From: Amborella trichopoda
Lineage: Eukaryota > Streptophyta > Magnoliopsida > Amborellales > Amborellaceae
NCBI RefSeq assembly: GCF_000471905.2
Contig: NW_006499728.1
Span: 5,691,120-5,755,119 of the forward strand
Direction: 5' to 3'
Length of the DNA stretch: 64,000 nt
The position numbers and the translations under genes were made by a program. Position 1 is the stretch's first letter; each line of letters opens with the position of its first letter. The notes beneath the pieces are model-generated. The model worked only from the letters and a program-made list of their open reading frames with translations. It was not told the DNA's origin and searched no databases. Positions 36,101 to 47,149 of this stretch are shown piece after piece.

Positions 36101-39100
36101 GATAGCAAGTCCACCTTCATCCATTGGTTTACACATAGTTCTCTATTTGATTAGGTTTGGGCATTTTAGGTTTTGGTGATTACCTTAGAGAAAGTTCCTT
36201 TTGGAGCCTTTCTAGAGTGTCTATTTTGCTACAAGGGAATTTGAAACAAAGCACCAACGATTTGGGATTGGGGAAACACATGATGCAAGCAAAATGTGTC
36301 TTCCTGGATAGGATAGGGTTTTGAGTTTCCCTCTTTTGAGTTTGGATATGGTTTTATCAATGATAGGTTAGCAAGGTTTAGGGGTTAGTCTACATTGGAA
36401 CAGTGGCAAAACCAGATATGTAGAGGATATATATCCGATAGATGCATTTTAAAAAATGACTCACTCTTTTCATAGGTGACGGAATTGAAAAATAATATTT
36501 TTGCTTTTGTGGGGTTTTTATCAAGGCCAGTGTAGAATTGGAAAAGGTAAAAGATACATTTGAGAGATTGGCATGATTGTGTGCTAGCACTGCCAAAAAA
36601 GTGGTGGTCATCAGCATAGAGAAGATGGGAGGGGGTATAATCTATGGATTCTAGGTGGTTGGAGTCTCTCATTCTCAATTTCTTTATTGATAAAGCTTGC
36701 TAAAACATTCCATGGCCATAAGGAATAGATATAGAGATAAGGAACCAGGCTAGGTTCAAGACGGTAGAGGCTGGGTTTTCATAGCACAACATCTCAAGTT
36801 CCATTCTTATATAACCTTATCCAAAAAAAAAAGGGAATAGATATGGAGATAAGGGATCCCCTAGTTGAAGCCTATTTTTGCCCTTAAAATATCCAGAGGC
36901 AGTGCCTTCAAGGTGAATGGAGTATGTAGGGGTGGGGATACACATTTAACCCAATTTGGAAATTTATCCCCAATCCATATCTTTGAACCCCACTTAATAA
37001 AAATTCCCAATTGGCTTTGTTGAAAGCCTTATGGAGATCAATTTTTAATCAAAGGGTGTTTTCCTTTTTTTTTAGTCATACTACGGATAAGTTCATTTGC
37101 AAATAAAGATTACTTGAAAATGCTTTGACATGTAGAAAGGCACCTTGATTAGGGCTAATGATGCGGTTTAATACGCTGTGAGCCTATTAGCAATGATTTT
37201 GCAAATGATCTTAATCTTATAGACCACATTGCAAAGGTTATACGTGTAAAGTTGATCATAGAAAGAACACCTTTTTTCTTTGGGATTCGAGACATAAAAG
37301 AGTCAAAGGATCTCATTGTTGATTGTCTACGTCAAGTGTCTTTATGCATGAGTAATATCTAAGCCCATTATTTGCCAATTTTTTGAGAAAATTGGGTGGG
37401 AAAACGTTTGGGGCCAGGCACTTGTTGGGGCTGAGACTCATTAAGGTGCTTTCAATTTCTTCAAAAGTGAACTTTCTTTGTGGTATTTCATTTTCTTCCT
37501 CAGAGATTTCGGTTTCATATGGGGGGTTTGATTTGAGAGTTATGGGTTGCATTCTTCCTAAGAAATAATTGTAAAAGCTAGAGACTTCTTGGTCGTGATA
37601 TCGTCTTTAATTGTGGTAATTAAGCTTAGAGATAGTTGTTCTACATCTTCTAGTCATTCTTTTTCATAAACATGTTACAAAGTTATTAACAATTGGCATT
37701 CTAGTTATTCAGTTATATCATTGGTGTTATATCAAAACCTCTTAACCCTAGTTCTCAGTTCCAAAAAATACAGACTGCAATGCAAGATATGACATTTTTA
37801 TGAGTTTTGAAGAATGAGGATATCTCCCCTGGATTACCCAAGAAGCTGATTGGACATCAAATTCTCTTGTTCTCTCATATTTACTAACAAAAGGCACAAG
37901 TTCAAACTTGTTTCCAAGCAAGGTTTGTTCAAGATGCATAGGACCTCCATAGGAAGACACTATAATCATTTGCATTTGCATTTCTTACCAACAAAATGTC
38001 AAGACACTGAACACAGTTAAATAGGCAGATCAGTGTAATAACTACCACCTATCCTGTTTCATGACAATACAAAACCAGCAAAAATCATAGCTGCTTCATC
38101 TGCAACCTGACATTAGAAAACCCAAGATACAAATTGAATGCTCTGAAATAAAGTAGAGTTGTAAGTATTTAAATTCGGTTATGTTGGTCTATGCATAATT
38201 CAATTTGTTCCAAGGGTGTGGTCACACTCGTTCATAATTGGATCCTGGCAGGAAAACTCATCATCTCAAAGCAGCAAGAAGTCAGCTCAGTTTTGGAAAC
38301 TTTGTAATTTATTTTCTTACTAGTTTCCAATACAAATTTTCCCATATGAAACCCTATTGATACCTAAGAAAGTAGTCTTGTCCACTCCAACAACTATTCA
38401 TGTGAAAGTTATCTGCAAATTTTGGTAACTAACCAATAAATATCAAGTGTAGCAATGCACAAAGCTTCTAAGCCAGGTGAAATGGGTTTGTCAAATTATC
38501 GTATAATGACAAAATGTAATAGTGAAATGGTGATAGTTTAACTTTTACAAGCATAATTCCTACATATCTTCTAATCTGGTTCAATTTCTCCAAGTATTAT
38601 GCAATCTACATTTAGACATTGCCAGTGCATAGTTCCAAATCAAATTAAGACAAATGGGTACCCAAAAAAACAATATCAATCAACATCATGTTTACCAAAT
38701 AAACCAAAAATATACCAAGGTGAGGAAAGCAGAGAATTTCAGCAACACAAAGAAATATATATAAAAAAAAAATGGCAAGCAATGTCCATTATCCCTTGGC
38801 CACATAAAGTGAGGGAAATATTTTTGTCAAAAAAAGAAGAAAACAAAGGGAGGAAAATAAAAGAGTAAAAGCTCATACTGAAACTTAGAATCAGAGGAAT
38901 TTGGGAGAACCCAAGTCAATAATTTTAAGCACACCTGTGATTTGCCTTCTCATCAAGCATCCTCTTGCGCTCAGCCTCTTCTCTAGAGACTTCAAGCATC
39001 TTTCCCCTCAAATCCTTCCTCTGTCTCTGAAGCACATTGCGAAGTGTCTCCACTTCTCTCTCTGCAACTTCTCGCTCTCTTATTGCTCTCTCTCGAGCTT

Positions 39101-39452
39101 CATTGCCTTCCAAAGCTTGACCCTTGTGAATCCCTTCCTTTCCCTCTACCTTCTTCCTCCCCTTTCTACTGTCTTCCTTTGATCCCTTACTCTTATCCAA
39201 ACCTTCCACTCCAGTACTACCATGAACCATGATATTTCTCCTTGTTTTCTCAGTTGTTTTCTCAGATTTAACTCTATGTAATAGGAAGTTCCATACTGGA
39301 ACCATATTTCCCCTGCAAATTTTCTTAAGGGCCTCAGGTGAAGGGAGAGGTTTGATGGAGGAATGATACTGGCCTTGGGGTTGGTACCCCATTTCCTTGA
39401 GCCATTCAACAATGGCCTCTGGTTGAGCCATCGGGCTTGAAGAGCTCTGCAT
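21122..39452 (-). CDS. AUG5: AUGMIN subunit 5 (HAUS5 orthologue), complete, ten exons
   Basis: Subunit of the eight-part augmin complex, which recruits gamma-tubulin to existing microtubules in spindle, phragmoplast and cortical arrays. Exons on the minus strand: 38935-39452, 33740-34282, 33251-33392, 29642-29812, 27181-27390, 26444-26629, 23170-23329, 22420-22615, 21767-21899, 21122-21253. All introns are GT-AG, the phases join, and the product is 796 residues, which I believe matches the Arabidopsis length. Landmarks: [13 protein letters not shown] and [21 protein letters not shown] near the N-terminus; a charged coiled coil at about 110-172; [42 protein letters not shown]; a second coiled-coil region with [22 protein letters not shown] (about 500-528); GSTGPEAV and [19 protein letters not shown]; and a C-terminal [19 protein letters not shown] ending FYDKELL. 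The MQS start is preferred over the in-frame MAQ seven codons on, by family similarity. Transposons sit only in introns, so it looks functional. Confidence 0.96.
22840..22960. repeat. Small inverted-repeat element in AUG5 intron
   Basis: GATGGTGATGGA near 22845 is mirrored by TCCATCACCATC near 22910. A similar ATTGGATGG/GATGACC segment lies at 22310-22340. These are probably short MITE relics; the ends were not resolved. Confidence 0.35.
23385..23580. mobile_element. Two tRNA-derived SINE heads, tail to tail, in AUG5 intron
   Basis: On the plus strand, TGGCATTGTGGTAGCAATG (box A-like) is followed about 30 bp later by CCTAGGTTCAAGTTG (box B-like) and an A-rich stretch at 23475-23505. On the minus strand from 23580, GGTTTAGGTGGTAGAGTGAA (box A-like) is followed by GGGAGTTCGAATCC (box B-like). 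Neither folds obviously into a full tRNA. Box A and box B spacing with an A-rich tail fits SINEs. Confidence 0.5.
23850..24660 (+). mobile_element. L1-type LINE fragment (RNase H region) in AUG5 intron
   Basis: Broken plus-strand frames give [24 protein letters not shown], typical of the zinc-binding and linker region, then [21 protein letters not shown] and [13 protein letters not shown], typical of the start of the LINE RNase H domain. A last ...FHI...NSA..DALSKRG-like piece follows near 24530-24610. It has multiple frame breaks. The long minus-strand open frames here are shadows. Confidence 0.65.
24780..25865. other. GC-rich GCATCGC-type repeat blocks flanking the RTE tail
   Basis: Two GC-rich blocks (24815-24945 and 25785-25855) repeat CGCATCGC, GCCGCATC and CATGCGG words, in contrast to the AT-rich surroundings. 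They may be the two ends of one non-autonomous element into which the RTE tail inserted. I could not define terminal repeats. Confidence 0.3.
25385..25670 (+). mobile_element. RTE-type LINE 3' end in AUG5 intron
   Basis: The best preserved of four such tails. The frame reads [19 protein letters not shown], then [38 protein letters not shown] and a closing VADLN, followed by GGAAAAAGGCTCTGATGATGATG. This is the conserved C-terminus and GAT-repeat end of RTE/BovB-like LINEs. Confidence 0.75.
27763..28158. mobile_element. MULE-type MITE in AUG5 intron
   Basis: The left end GAAGAAGTTTATATAAGG and the right end, reversed, GGGTGAAGTTTGTATAAGG both run into a TGTCAACCTTA-like stretch. The interior has the family's TTGATCATCTTGACC and GTATATCTTGTAACAC blocks. 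The flanks (ACTTAAAAA and ATTAAAAGA) are only a partial 9-bp match. Confidence 0.7.
28780..29206. repeat. Long inverted repeat with tandem arms in AUG5 intron
   Basis: The right arm, 29101-29206, is the reverse complement of 28934 to about 29045, from GAATTGCAAAA through the T-rich stretch to AGTTCCTAATATTATGG. Between them the AGTTCCTAATATTATGG unit is repeated three times. The left part also holds an earlier direct copy (28780-28905). The transcript would form a hairpin of about 100 bp. Confidence 0.85.
30570..32110 (+). mobile_element. Short LTR retrotransposon (TRIM-like) in AUG5 intron 3
   Basis: Direct repeats of about 430 bp (roughly 30570-31005 and 31680-32105) share GGGGATTTGG/GGGGATATTTTAGG, ATAGGTTATTGGGG, TTGTTTAGAGAAA, CTTCTTTCATG and AATAAAATACCAAG blocks in order. 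TGGTATCAGA, the standard primer-binding site for initiator tRNA-Met, directly follows the first repeat at 31006. The internal part (about 670 bp) has no gag or pol domain that I recognise, only a 69-residue frame at 31342-31551. The repeats are clearly diverged, so the insertion is old. Confidence 0.65.
35290..37570 (-). mobile_element. L1-type LINE with reverse-transcriptase core, decayed, in AUG5 intron 1
   Basis: On the minus strand: [27 protein letters not shown] (37.31-37.55 kb) is the start of the RT domain. [31 protein letters not shown] (36.4-36.66 kb) contains the YADD catalytic box. [16 protein letters not shown] and later pieces (35.8-36.0 kb) follow in order. Many stops and frameshifts occur. 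The insertion is on the same strand as AUG5. Confidence 0.82.
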
Positions 39453-40149
39453 TTTAACAAAAGTTGTAGAAAAAAATGGAATATAAGAGAACTCTCAGAG
39501 ATTACTGAAATTATTTGTAGATCTTAGCCAAATGGAGAAAATATTGGCCATGAAGATCGATAAATAAGTTCAGAAACCCTAATCTGGTAGCTCAAGAGGA
39601 AATTCAAGGACCTTATCATAGAGAACCAGATCAACGCCATGAAGATAATTAAAGAACTAATGGAAAAACCCTGGTCCCTAATGTTTCGGCATTAAAAAAA
39701 AAAGAGTATCAAGACACTCCCTCAAAGATCTGGAGGAAAGAGAAGCTTCAAAAATAGCTGAATTTCAAATTTTTATTGAACAATTGAAACCCTAGCCAGT
39801 ATAACCAGGGTTCCGCCATGAATATAAAGTTTATAAACACAGTGGAGAACCTAACCCTAGGGTCTATCAGAAGAAGAAGAAGGCGAAAATGGAGCTAGAA
39901 GCCATTGAAAAACAAACACTGAATGAAGCGTCGAGAGAGCGTGAGAGGGCGGAGCCGGCCTGGTTTGAATTTTACACATTAAAATTACAATAATTACCTG
40001 AAATATGACCCAAAATAACAGACATACCACAATGGGAAAAGCCGACCCTTGCTTATCTTATACTCGATGCTAATCCACATTTGAAGCATCTCTCTTCCCC
40101 CCATCCGACTTTACCCTCTTTCATGTTTGGCATATTTGGCATTTTGGGT

Positions 40150-40500
40150 CACGGGTGGCAATGGACCCGAACCCGGACCCGACCTGAAACTCGAGGACTA
40201 GACTGGATCTGAGTTCAGGTATGGGTCTAGAAATGGGACCCAACGGGCTGGGCCAGTGTCCGAATCTTTGACCCAAACACTATTTAGGTTCGGGTTTAGT
40301 AATATTTTTTGAGTCTCAATATATGAATATAGTTAAATATTAGTTATTTTAATTTTTTAGTCGGGTACGATTGGTCCGATCAAGTTCGGGTCCCAAACTA
40401 TATTTTTTTGGTCCGGGTCTAGGGGGGTCTAAGTCCCATATTATTTTTTAAGCCTGGGTCACCCTGGACTCGAACTCGACCTGACCCATTGCCACCCCTA
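40150..40500. mobile_element. hAT-type MITE with near-perfect 8-bp target duplication
   Basis: A 351-bp element with ends CACGGGTGGCAATGGACC (left) and TAGGGGTGGCAATGGGTC (right, reversed). It is flanked by TTTTGGGT (40142-40149) and ATTTGGGT (40501-40508), a 7/8 match. The interior is rich in GACCCGAACCCG-type words. This is a standard non-autonomous hAT layout. Confidence 0.82.
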
Positions 40501-41036
40501 ATTTGGGTTTAAATTATTCAAATTATTTTTATTATTTTTATTTAATGAATCATATAGAAATATATCCACGCTTTAAATTTTAAATAAATAAAATTTATAA
40601 ATTAAAATTATTTATGATTGTTGGATTATAGCTGTTTCAATCTGAATCATTGAACCTAAACCATTGAGGTACACACTTCTTTACCATCCCTTTCTTAAGG
40701 CGCATAAGGGTATTTGAAATCCATTTTTGGATCGGTAGGAGCTTACATCCTTAAAAGTAAAAACATATCCTAAGGATACCCTTTATAAGGTTTTAAAAAA
40801 CCTCAATTCAGACTGGAATCGTATTTTGGGATCGGTTTAGTTCCCACCATATATTAAAAACCGGTTGTTTTTGTCAGGCAACAAGCCAGCATGTCCCACC
40901 TTTTATTTTGTTCTTTATTTTGTACTTTTTTTTATTGACCGATTCACTTTTGTTAAAATCACCGATCTGGACCGCATATACACTCATGTACAAAGGAGTC
41001 CGCACATACAAGGAGTTCTTTTTTTATTTTGGGTTT

Positions 41037-41740
41037 AATGTTAACTATAATTGAAAATAAAAGACGTGTGCCAAATGAACAGCATCTGACAAATGTAAAT
41101 ACAGACAAAATTGAAGCCTAACGCCTCACTATACACCCTAATGCTTTGATCTCAACCACTCTAAAGGGGGTGTGCCATCCACCAAAAGCATCTAGCTTCT
41201 AGAACCGGTGCGTTGGGTTTAGGAGCAGTATAGAACAATGATTTAAAAATCAACGAGTCCGGTTCGATTCGAGAATCGGCACAACCCGTGCCAGTTCCAA
41301 TACAAAATCGGGAATCGTCCAGTTCTAGAGCAGAACCGTCGATTCGCACCTGATTCTGTCAGGGTAAGAATGGCCCAGAACTTTAATGTTAACTTTTATT
41401 GAGAATAAAAGAGATTTGCCAGCACAGTATCTGACAAATGTAAATACACACAAAATTGAAGCCTAACGCCTCACTATACACCCTAATGCTTTGATCTCTA
41501 TCACTCTAAAGGGGGTGTGCCATCCACCAAAATCATCCAACTTCTAGAACCAGCGCGTTGGGTTCGGGTGTATAGACCAATGATTGAAAAATCGGCGACT
41601 CGTCGGGTTCGACTCGAGAATCGACATAGCCCGTGCTGGTTTCAGCACAAAACTGGAAACCGCCCGGTTCTAGAGCATAACCGCCGGTTCCCACATGGTT
41701 TTGTCCGGTTCCCTCTCGATTCTAGCCTCAAAAGCACCTT
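41037..41740. repeat. 347-bp tandem duplication in intergenic DNA
   Basis: Copies starting at about 41037 and 41384 share ATCTGACAAATGTAAATACA, AAATTGAAGCCTAACGCCTC, TGCTTTGATCTC and GGGGGTGTGCCATCCACCAA, then diverge into CCGGTTC-rich sequence. No coding signal was seen. Confidence 0.88.
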
Positions 41741-41990
41741 CACATGTATGTAAACTCGTGAACCTGGTTCTGTCCGGTTCCCTCCCGGTTCTAGCCGGTT
41801 CCCTCCCGGTTCGAGCCTCAAAAGCACCTTCACACTTGTGTACACGTCACTAGCAATACGTACTTCCACACGAGCCACACACACATGCATATGTGCACCT
41901 GTTATAGCCGATTCAAGCCTAAAAAACACCTTCACAAGTGTGTTCGCGTCACACGTGTGACACACACATGCACGTGTGCATGTGCACGGA
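41700..41990. repeat. Irregular CCGGTTC / AAAGCACCTTCACA repeat
   Basis: The words GGTTCCCTCCCGGTTC and GAGCCTCAAAAGCACCTTCAC recur three to four times at uneven spacing, with ACACATGCA-type words between. The long minus-strand frame at 41642-42007 is a by-product of this repeat. Confidence 0.7.
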
Positions 41991-42144
41991 TACCCTAGTG
42001 TTTTCACACTTATGTTTATCTTCCAATTACATAGTTATTTATATAGCATATTTGAATACTCATCATTCGATGTGGGATAATTCACAAACATCATTAAATG
42101 AAAACAAAATGTAAATATATGCTACTAATAGGCAATTTTAAACG

Positions 42145-42260
42145 CATATGCTAATGAGGCATAATGGTTATCACTAATGTTATGTGCTTTAAATTCTCAA
42201 GTTTGAACCCCCCTTGGGCCATATAACAGTTTATTACTTATTGAGCTAATTTTTGTTCCC
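42145..42260 (+). mobile_element. Possible tRNA-derived SINE
   Basis: GCATAATGGTTATCAC (box A-like) and TCAAGTTTGAACCCC (box B-like) lie about 30 bp apart, with a T/A-rich sequence after. This looks like a SINE head; the tail is unclear. Confidence 0.4.
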
Positions 42261-42264
42261 CCTT

Positions 42265-43000
42265 GGCCATATAATAAATTAAAGTGTTATTTTCAAAATT
42301 TGTACACATTTTATTAATTTTTACATTGATAACCAAATCTTTTATTTTATTTATTAATTTTTACATTATAAATCATGCAATGTATTATTTTTCTTACAGT
42401 TGTCAATAATACATTTTAAATTAGATAATATTATAAAATATTTTTAATTTGTTATTATTTATCTAATAAAATAATTATAAAATGTAAACTAATAATTATA
42501 ATTTTAGTATATAATATTATAATTAGTTAAGTTGTAATAATTTTGAATTATAGTTAGTTAGGCTGTAATAATTATATATTTTATCCATGATAATTCTATG
42601 ATTTTTCTTTTATGTGATGTAAATTTAATACTTAAGTTTATACAGGGAAATAGCATCTCAATATTCACAAATTGATAAAAAAATGAAAGTTAATAATGTA
42701 GTACCCTCATTTATTATTGGATTCCTAAAATACAACATTTATAATGAATTTTAATAATTTTTTTGGAATTTTTTGAAGCTTTAATCCGATCGATTCAGCC
42801 GATTCCCAATCCGGATCCCCTATTTACCGATCCGAATCGGCTTTTGAGGTACCCCATCCAAGTTACCGATCCGCTTTTTAAACCATTGGTATAGACCCAA
42901 GAGTTGGGATGCATTCAGATCCATGAAGATGTAAATCACGTTGGATCAAGTTCCCGTCGGGCTCCACCAAGCCCAACCCTGCCTATAGTTTTTTATATGT
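42265..43000. other. AT-rich intergenic stretch, no gene seen
   Basis: Very AT-rich, with many TTATTA and AATAATTAT runs, closing with a CCGATCCGAATCGG-rich block at 42780-42890. I see no exon, RNA gene or transposon domain. Confidence 0.5.
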
Positions 43001-43476
43001 AAGCATATAGTTTAAATTATGAAATATACAAATTATATTTCTATATCCTTGTACTTTTTTTACTTTTTGACCCAAACCGGATTGGATCGAACCCAACCCC
43101 ATAGGTCAGGTCTGGGACTGATTGACTTAGCCCCAATTGGGTCTACGTTAAGTCAGGGTCCAACTATGGACTTTTTGGGTTTGGTCCCGGTCAGGACTAA
43201 CCCAAACTTAACCTACCCCCTTTATACCCCCTATCCAAGACTCTGAAAAGTAGAAGAATCTTCGTCTAAAACCCCCCATCTCCCTTGTCCCATAACTCCT
43301 GTACTTAACCTTTGATCAACAGTTTTTATGCTCGAAATTCAGGTGAATGGAAACAGAGGTAAAGGGTTTTATTGAATTATGATCCATGAGAAGACTGAAC
43401 CAAGAGGCCACATTTTCATCGACCATTGTCTGGTTGTGGTTTACTAAAACTGAAAACCTGGTAAAGAATACACTTA

Positions 43477-43683
43477 TGGCACGTTTGGTTCGCATAAAAC
43501 ATTTTCACATGAATAATTTTCTCATGTGGTCAAATGTGAGACTAATTTTATACCAAGTCTTAGTGCATATTTTCACACCAATTGGTAACTAATTGATGTA
43601 AAAATATTTTCACATTTGACAACATGAGAGAAACATGTGAAAATATTTTCTAAAAAACATTTTCATGGGAACCAATCGTGCCA
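43477..43683. mobile_element. Tourist-type (PIF/Harbinger) MITE
   Basis: A 207-bp element with terminal inverted repeats TGGCACGTTTGGTTCGCAT (left) and TGGCACGATTGGTTCCCAT (right, reversed). It is flanked by TTA on both sides (43474-43476 and 43684-43686), the target preference of PIF/Harbinger elements. The interior repeats CATTTTCACAT and GAAAATATTTTC. A decayed relative lies at about 44625-44745. Confidence 0.85.
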
Positions 43684-44769
43684 TTAGAAAAAGCAAGATT
43701 TTTAACAAGATGGGGAGAAACTTAAGAAAGGAACTTTGCAAATAATTTTTTTGAAAGAAAGAAACTATACTAAACTATGTTGAATGTGCATTAAGACTAA
43801 ATAAAAAAAAGGTAGGGTAGCTACTTGAACCACAGGGCCAGCTTCAAATTGATGGTTTATGCGGACTATCACCAATCCTTGGGATTGGGATTGCCAACTG
43901 AGACTGAGTTCAGTTCCTGAATGTGTTTCGGTTGCCTTTGGCTAAAAGAGGTGCGGATCTAGGGTTAGGTCAATGGCCCATAGTTCGACTCTAAGGTTAG
44001 ACGTGGTGTTGTGTTTACTTATGTGTCTTGGGTCAAGGCTAGGTCTGCTGCCTCTATATGGTTTTGGCCGATCTAAGTGGGTAATTAAGGGTGGTTCGGG
44101 CTAATAGTGCAGGGTTTTGATTGATCCTAGGTTGAGGACTTATTTTTGGCAGATTTTAATGTGTGCTTTAGCCTAATTTGGAAGGTTTGGGATTAATTAT
44201 GTAGGTCTGAGGGGATCTCATGCCTAATTTGGTATGTTTAAAGGTATAAGTATGCTTAGGAGTTAAACTAAGTGTGTTCTAGTTTAATTAATTAAATGTT
44301 AACTAATATATGATGTATAATGGGGTGTCTAGATTTAAGGATTGGTGCACTACGGGGTAGAAGTGTAGTAGGGTCCCTAGGGTAACTTTGGTCAAGAAAA
44401 GGGGGTTTCTGGTGAGATGAAAGCCAAATTTTTGTCTAGGAGGGGTCTTAGTCTGGTCCCTATGGTTTCCAGGGTTTGTGGTTTCTTAGGATTCCCTCTA
44501 CAGAGAAAACGGTGTCCACAAATAGCAAAACCATCTATCTCAAGTCCCCTCCTCATGGCTAACACACCTGCCTCGTCATTCATTTTTATTGATGCGATAA
44601 GCAATGACCTCTTTTAACTTTATCACTAACACATTTGGTTCACGATAAATATTTTTATGTTAAAAAATTCCATCGTATGGTTAAGTGTGGAAATATTTTC
44701 ACACTAATTAGTTGCCAATTGATGTGAAACGATGCATTGGGACCAAAGGGTCATCTCTATTCTCGTGCG

Positions 44770-45490
44770 CCACATAATCACATGTAATGAGTTCCCTTAA
44801 TATGTTACTGTTGCAATGTGAAGGCCGAACACCCCTTATGAGAGCATTAAATTCTGCTTCATTTAACCGTACATGATGAACAAAAACGTGAAAGTGAAAA
44901 GATGATGTTTGTCAGACAATCTCATAATAGACTTTCGACGAATATAGGGCCTAGATTCCCTCTTGAGATCCAATAATTGAGTTTCACCTGCCAAGGTGGA
45001 GGAGGCATCCAAGTACTTGATTTCACATAGTTTATTTGCTGAAGCTGAGCTAGCAAGTTGAGGTTATCAGACCTCTTGGAAATCCTTCTAAGTCAAGTCC
45101 TATACCACCATCATTGTCATTATTTTGGATTTCACACTCCAAATATTGTCAACTACTCTTTAATCTCTTTTTTTTTTTGTCCAAAATGCCATTCCCAGCT
45201 GCTATTACTTCCCTCCATGCCTGAATAACTACTTTTGGAAACACAGGAAAGGCCCATTGTGAGAATAGATGGTCAATAGATAGTGGAATAACCCAGCTAA
45301 GCCTGAATGGGCCAATGATCCACTTCCAAATCGTTCTTGCAAATGAACATCATCGCTAAAGATGGTCAGTGGTTTCTTCATCAGCCTTATACATCAAACA
45401 CACATTAGTCAAGATAAGACCCCTTCTTTTGAGTTGGTCTATCAATAAGGTATGATTCCCTATTGCCAATATACTATGAGTCAATTATGG
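44770..45490 (-). mobile_element. L1-type LINE fragment (zinc-binding and RNase H regions)
   Basis: On the minus strand, IDQLKRRGLILTNVCLMYKADEETTDHL and CSFARTIWKW (45.25-45.45 kb) form the RT zinc-binding region. Downstream, near 44.85 kb, is an LNEAEFNAL-like RNase H piece. There are several stops. Confidence 0.7.
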
Positions 45491-45671
45491 TAACTTTTCC
45501 TTGAAATCAATTGTGAAATTGAGGCGACCAGATATTAATTCAATGTTCTGCAAGCAGTCTCTGATTTCAATTTTTAACTTGCTTGTTTGATTCATGGATA
45601 GACAGTATGGCTCATGTTTTAAGTACTTTTTCCTTTGTTTATAAAATAAAAGGGGAATGGAAACTATTCAC

Positions 45672-45676
45672 CCAAG

Positions 45677-45710
<34 letters not shown>
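45672..45710. repeat. (GA)n microsatellite
   Basis: A perfect GA tract of about 19 units in intergenic DNA. Confidence 0.9.
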
Positions 45711-45829
45711 TGTGGTTCATGAAAATATAATTGGAAGTCTGTGGGGATCATATGGCAAGAAAGAAACCGACGAGCAAACAAAAGTCACCACTGTACCATT
45801 TAAGGGGCAATAAATCATATGGAAGATTC

Positions 45830-47050
45830 AATCTAGTATCCCAAAAATTAAAATAATAACCCTAAGAAATAAAAGATAAATCATATGGAAGATTCAAAGT
45901 AGATGAGAAATGTGATCTCTTCAACATGGTAAGAACTGTAAACCCCACCCAAACTGTATAGTATGGCAAAATACAAAGGGTCCAATTTGAGCATAGATCT
46001 CATAATCCTATGAAAGAGTGAATGTATGGTTCAAAACTAAGCTTAAAGCTCAAAATTTGGAAATACAAACAATATTCGAAAAGAAAACAGACCCAGAGGC
46101 ACAAGATGCTGTCATTGTCATCAAGATATTTAATGCCATGACTTGTACAATCTAAGAGGCAATCAGAACCTAAGGAGTGTAGCTCTAGGAAACAACTAAT
46201 GAACTACTGTTAAATCTTCTTTGAGTTGCATGCCCAGAAGAAGTATTTGAAAACACAGTCATTGAACTGATTTTCCATCTTTGTTGACTTGTCTTAGGTT
46301 TGGTTTCTATTCAAACTCAAAAGGAACAAAATTGAGGGAGGTTTTGGGAAGATGGTGGTTTCCCAGTTGACTGCAGTGAGTAGTCGTGAGAAAAACATTT
46401 GGACTTGTTTTTAGCCTCAAAGGTGGGTCTTTGTAGAAGTTACTAAAACTCAGAGTTGATGACATATGGTCTTTGAAATGGTGGTTGATGCAGGGCAAAC
46501 TATGTCTGTGGTGAAAGGATGGGATCCTTAACTACAGTGAGAAACTACCTTAATGCTAGTAGGAATTCGGGAAGCACTTAATGCTATGGAAACCCTTGGT
46601 GACCATAGTTAGAAGACAAAAATACCAATTCGCCTGAGATCAAACCACGATCACAACATGACCTTCTGGCCAGCTAAAAGAATGGAAAAAAGGATGGAGT
46701 TTTGTTGCATCAGGTGACTGATCCTATTAAAGTCCATTGTCCTTCCAGAATCGAAATTAGAGATGGATTTTGGATCTAAAATTCAACAGGTTGATAACCT
46801 TGACCAGAACAACCATGAATCTATTAAAAAAAAATTAAAATAAACTATTATTTAAACCTTTATTTGTGGTCTATTTATTTAAATTCTTTTAAAATAATCG
46901 CCATGTGAAATGTTTGATCCAACAAAACCCATCTATAATATGTATTTTTGGAAGGGACCACATATGAACATTGACACCAAATTTTTTTCCATATCATAAA
47001 GTTGTTTTGTAACACCCATAAAAAATAAAGTTCGATAAGGAAGTTGCCTT
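45830..47050. other. Intergenic stretch, no gene seen
   Basis: Moderately AT-rich sequence with no coding or RNA signal that I can support. A 63-codon minus-strand frame at 46307-46498 has no recognisable features. Confidence 0.45.
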
Positions 47051-47149
47051 GGCAGTTTAGAAGTAACCAGAAAGTTTCCGAAGATTAGAGAATGGAAGCC
47101 TGGAGATTGACAAAGAGAATTGGTAAAACTCTAGGTGTTACAGAAGAAC

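Noticed and set aside
37748..37981. 77-residue minus-strand frame in AUG5 intron 1
   Set aside because: It lies between well-defined AUG5 exons, does not fit the conserved AUG5 sequence, and shows no recognisable domain.
41642..42007. 121-residue minus-strand frame rich in repeated LLRLEPGGNR-like units
   Set aside because: The repetition is that of the CCGGTTC/AAAGCACCTTC DNA repeat, not of a protein repeat family.
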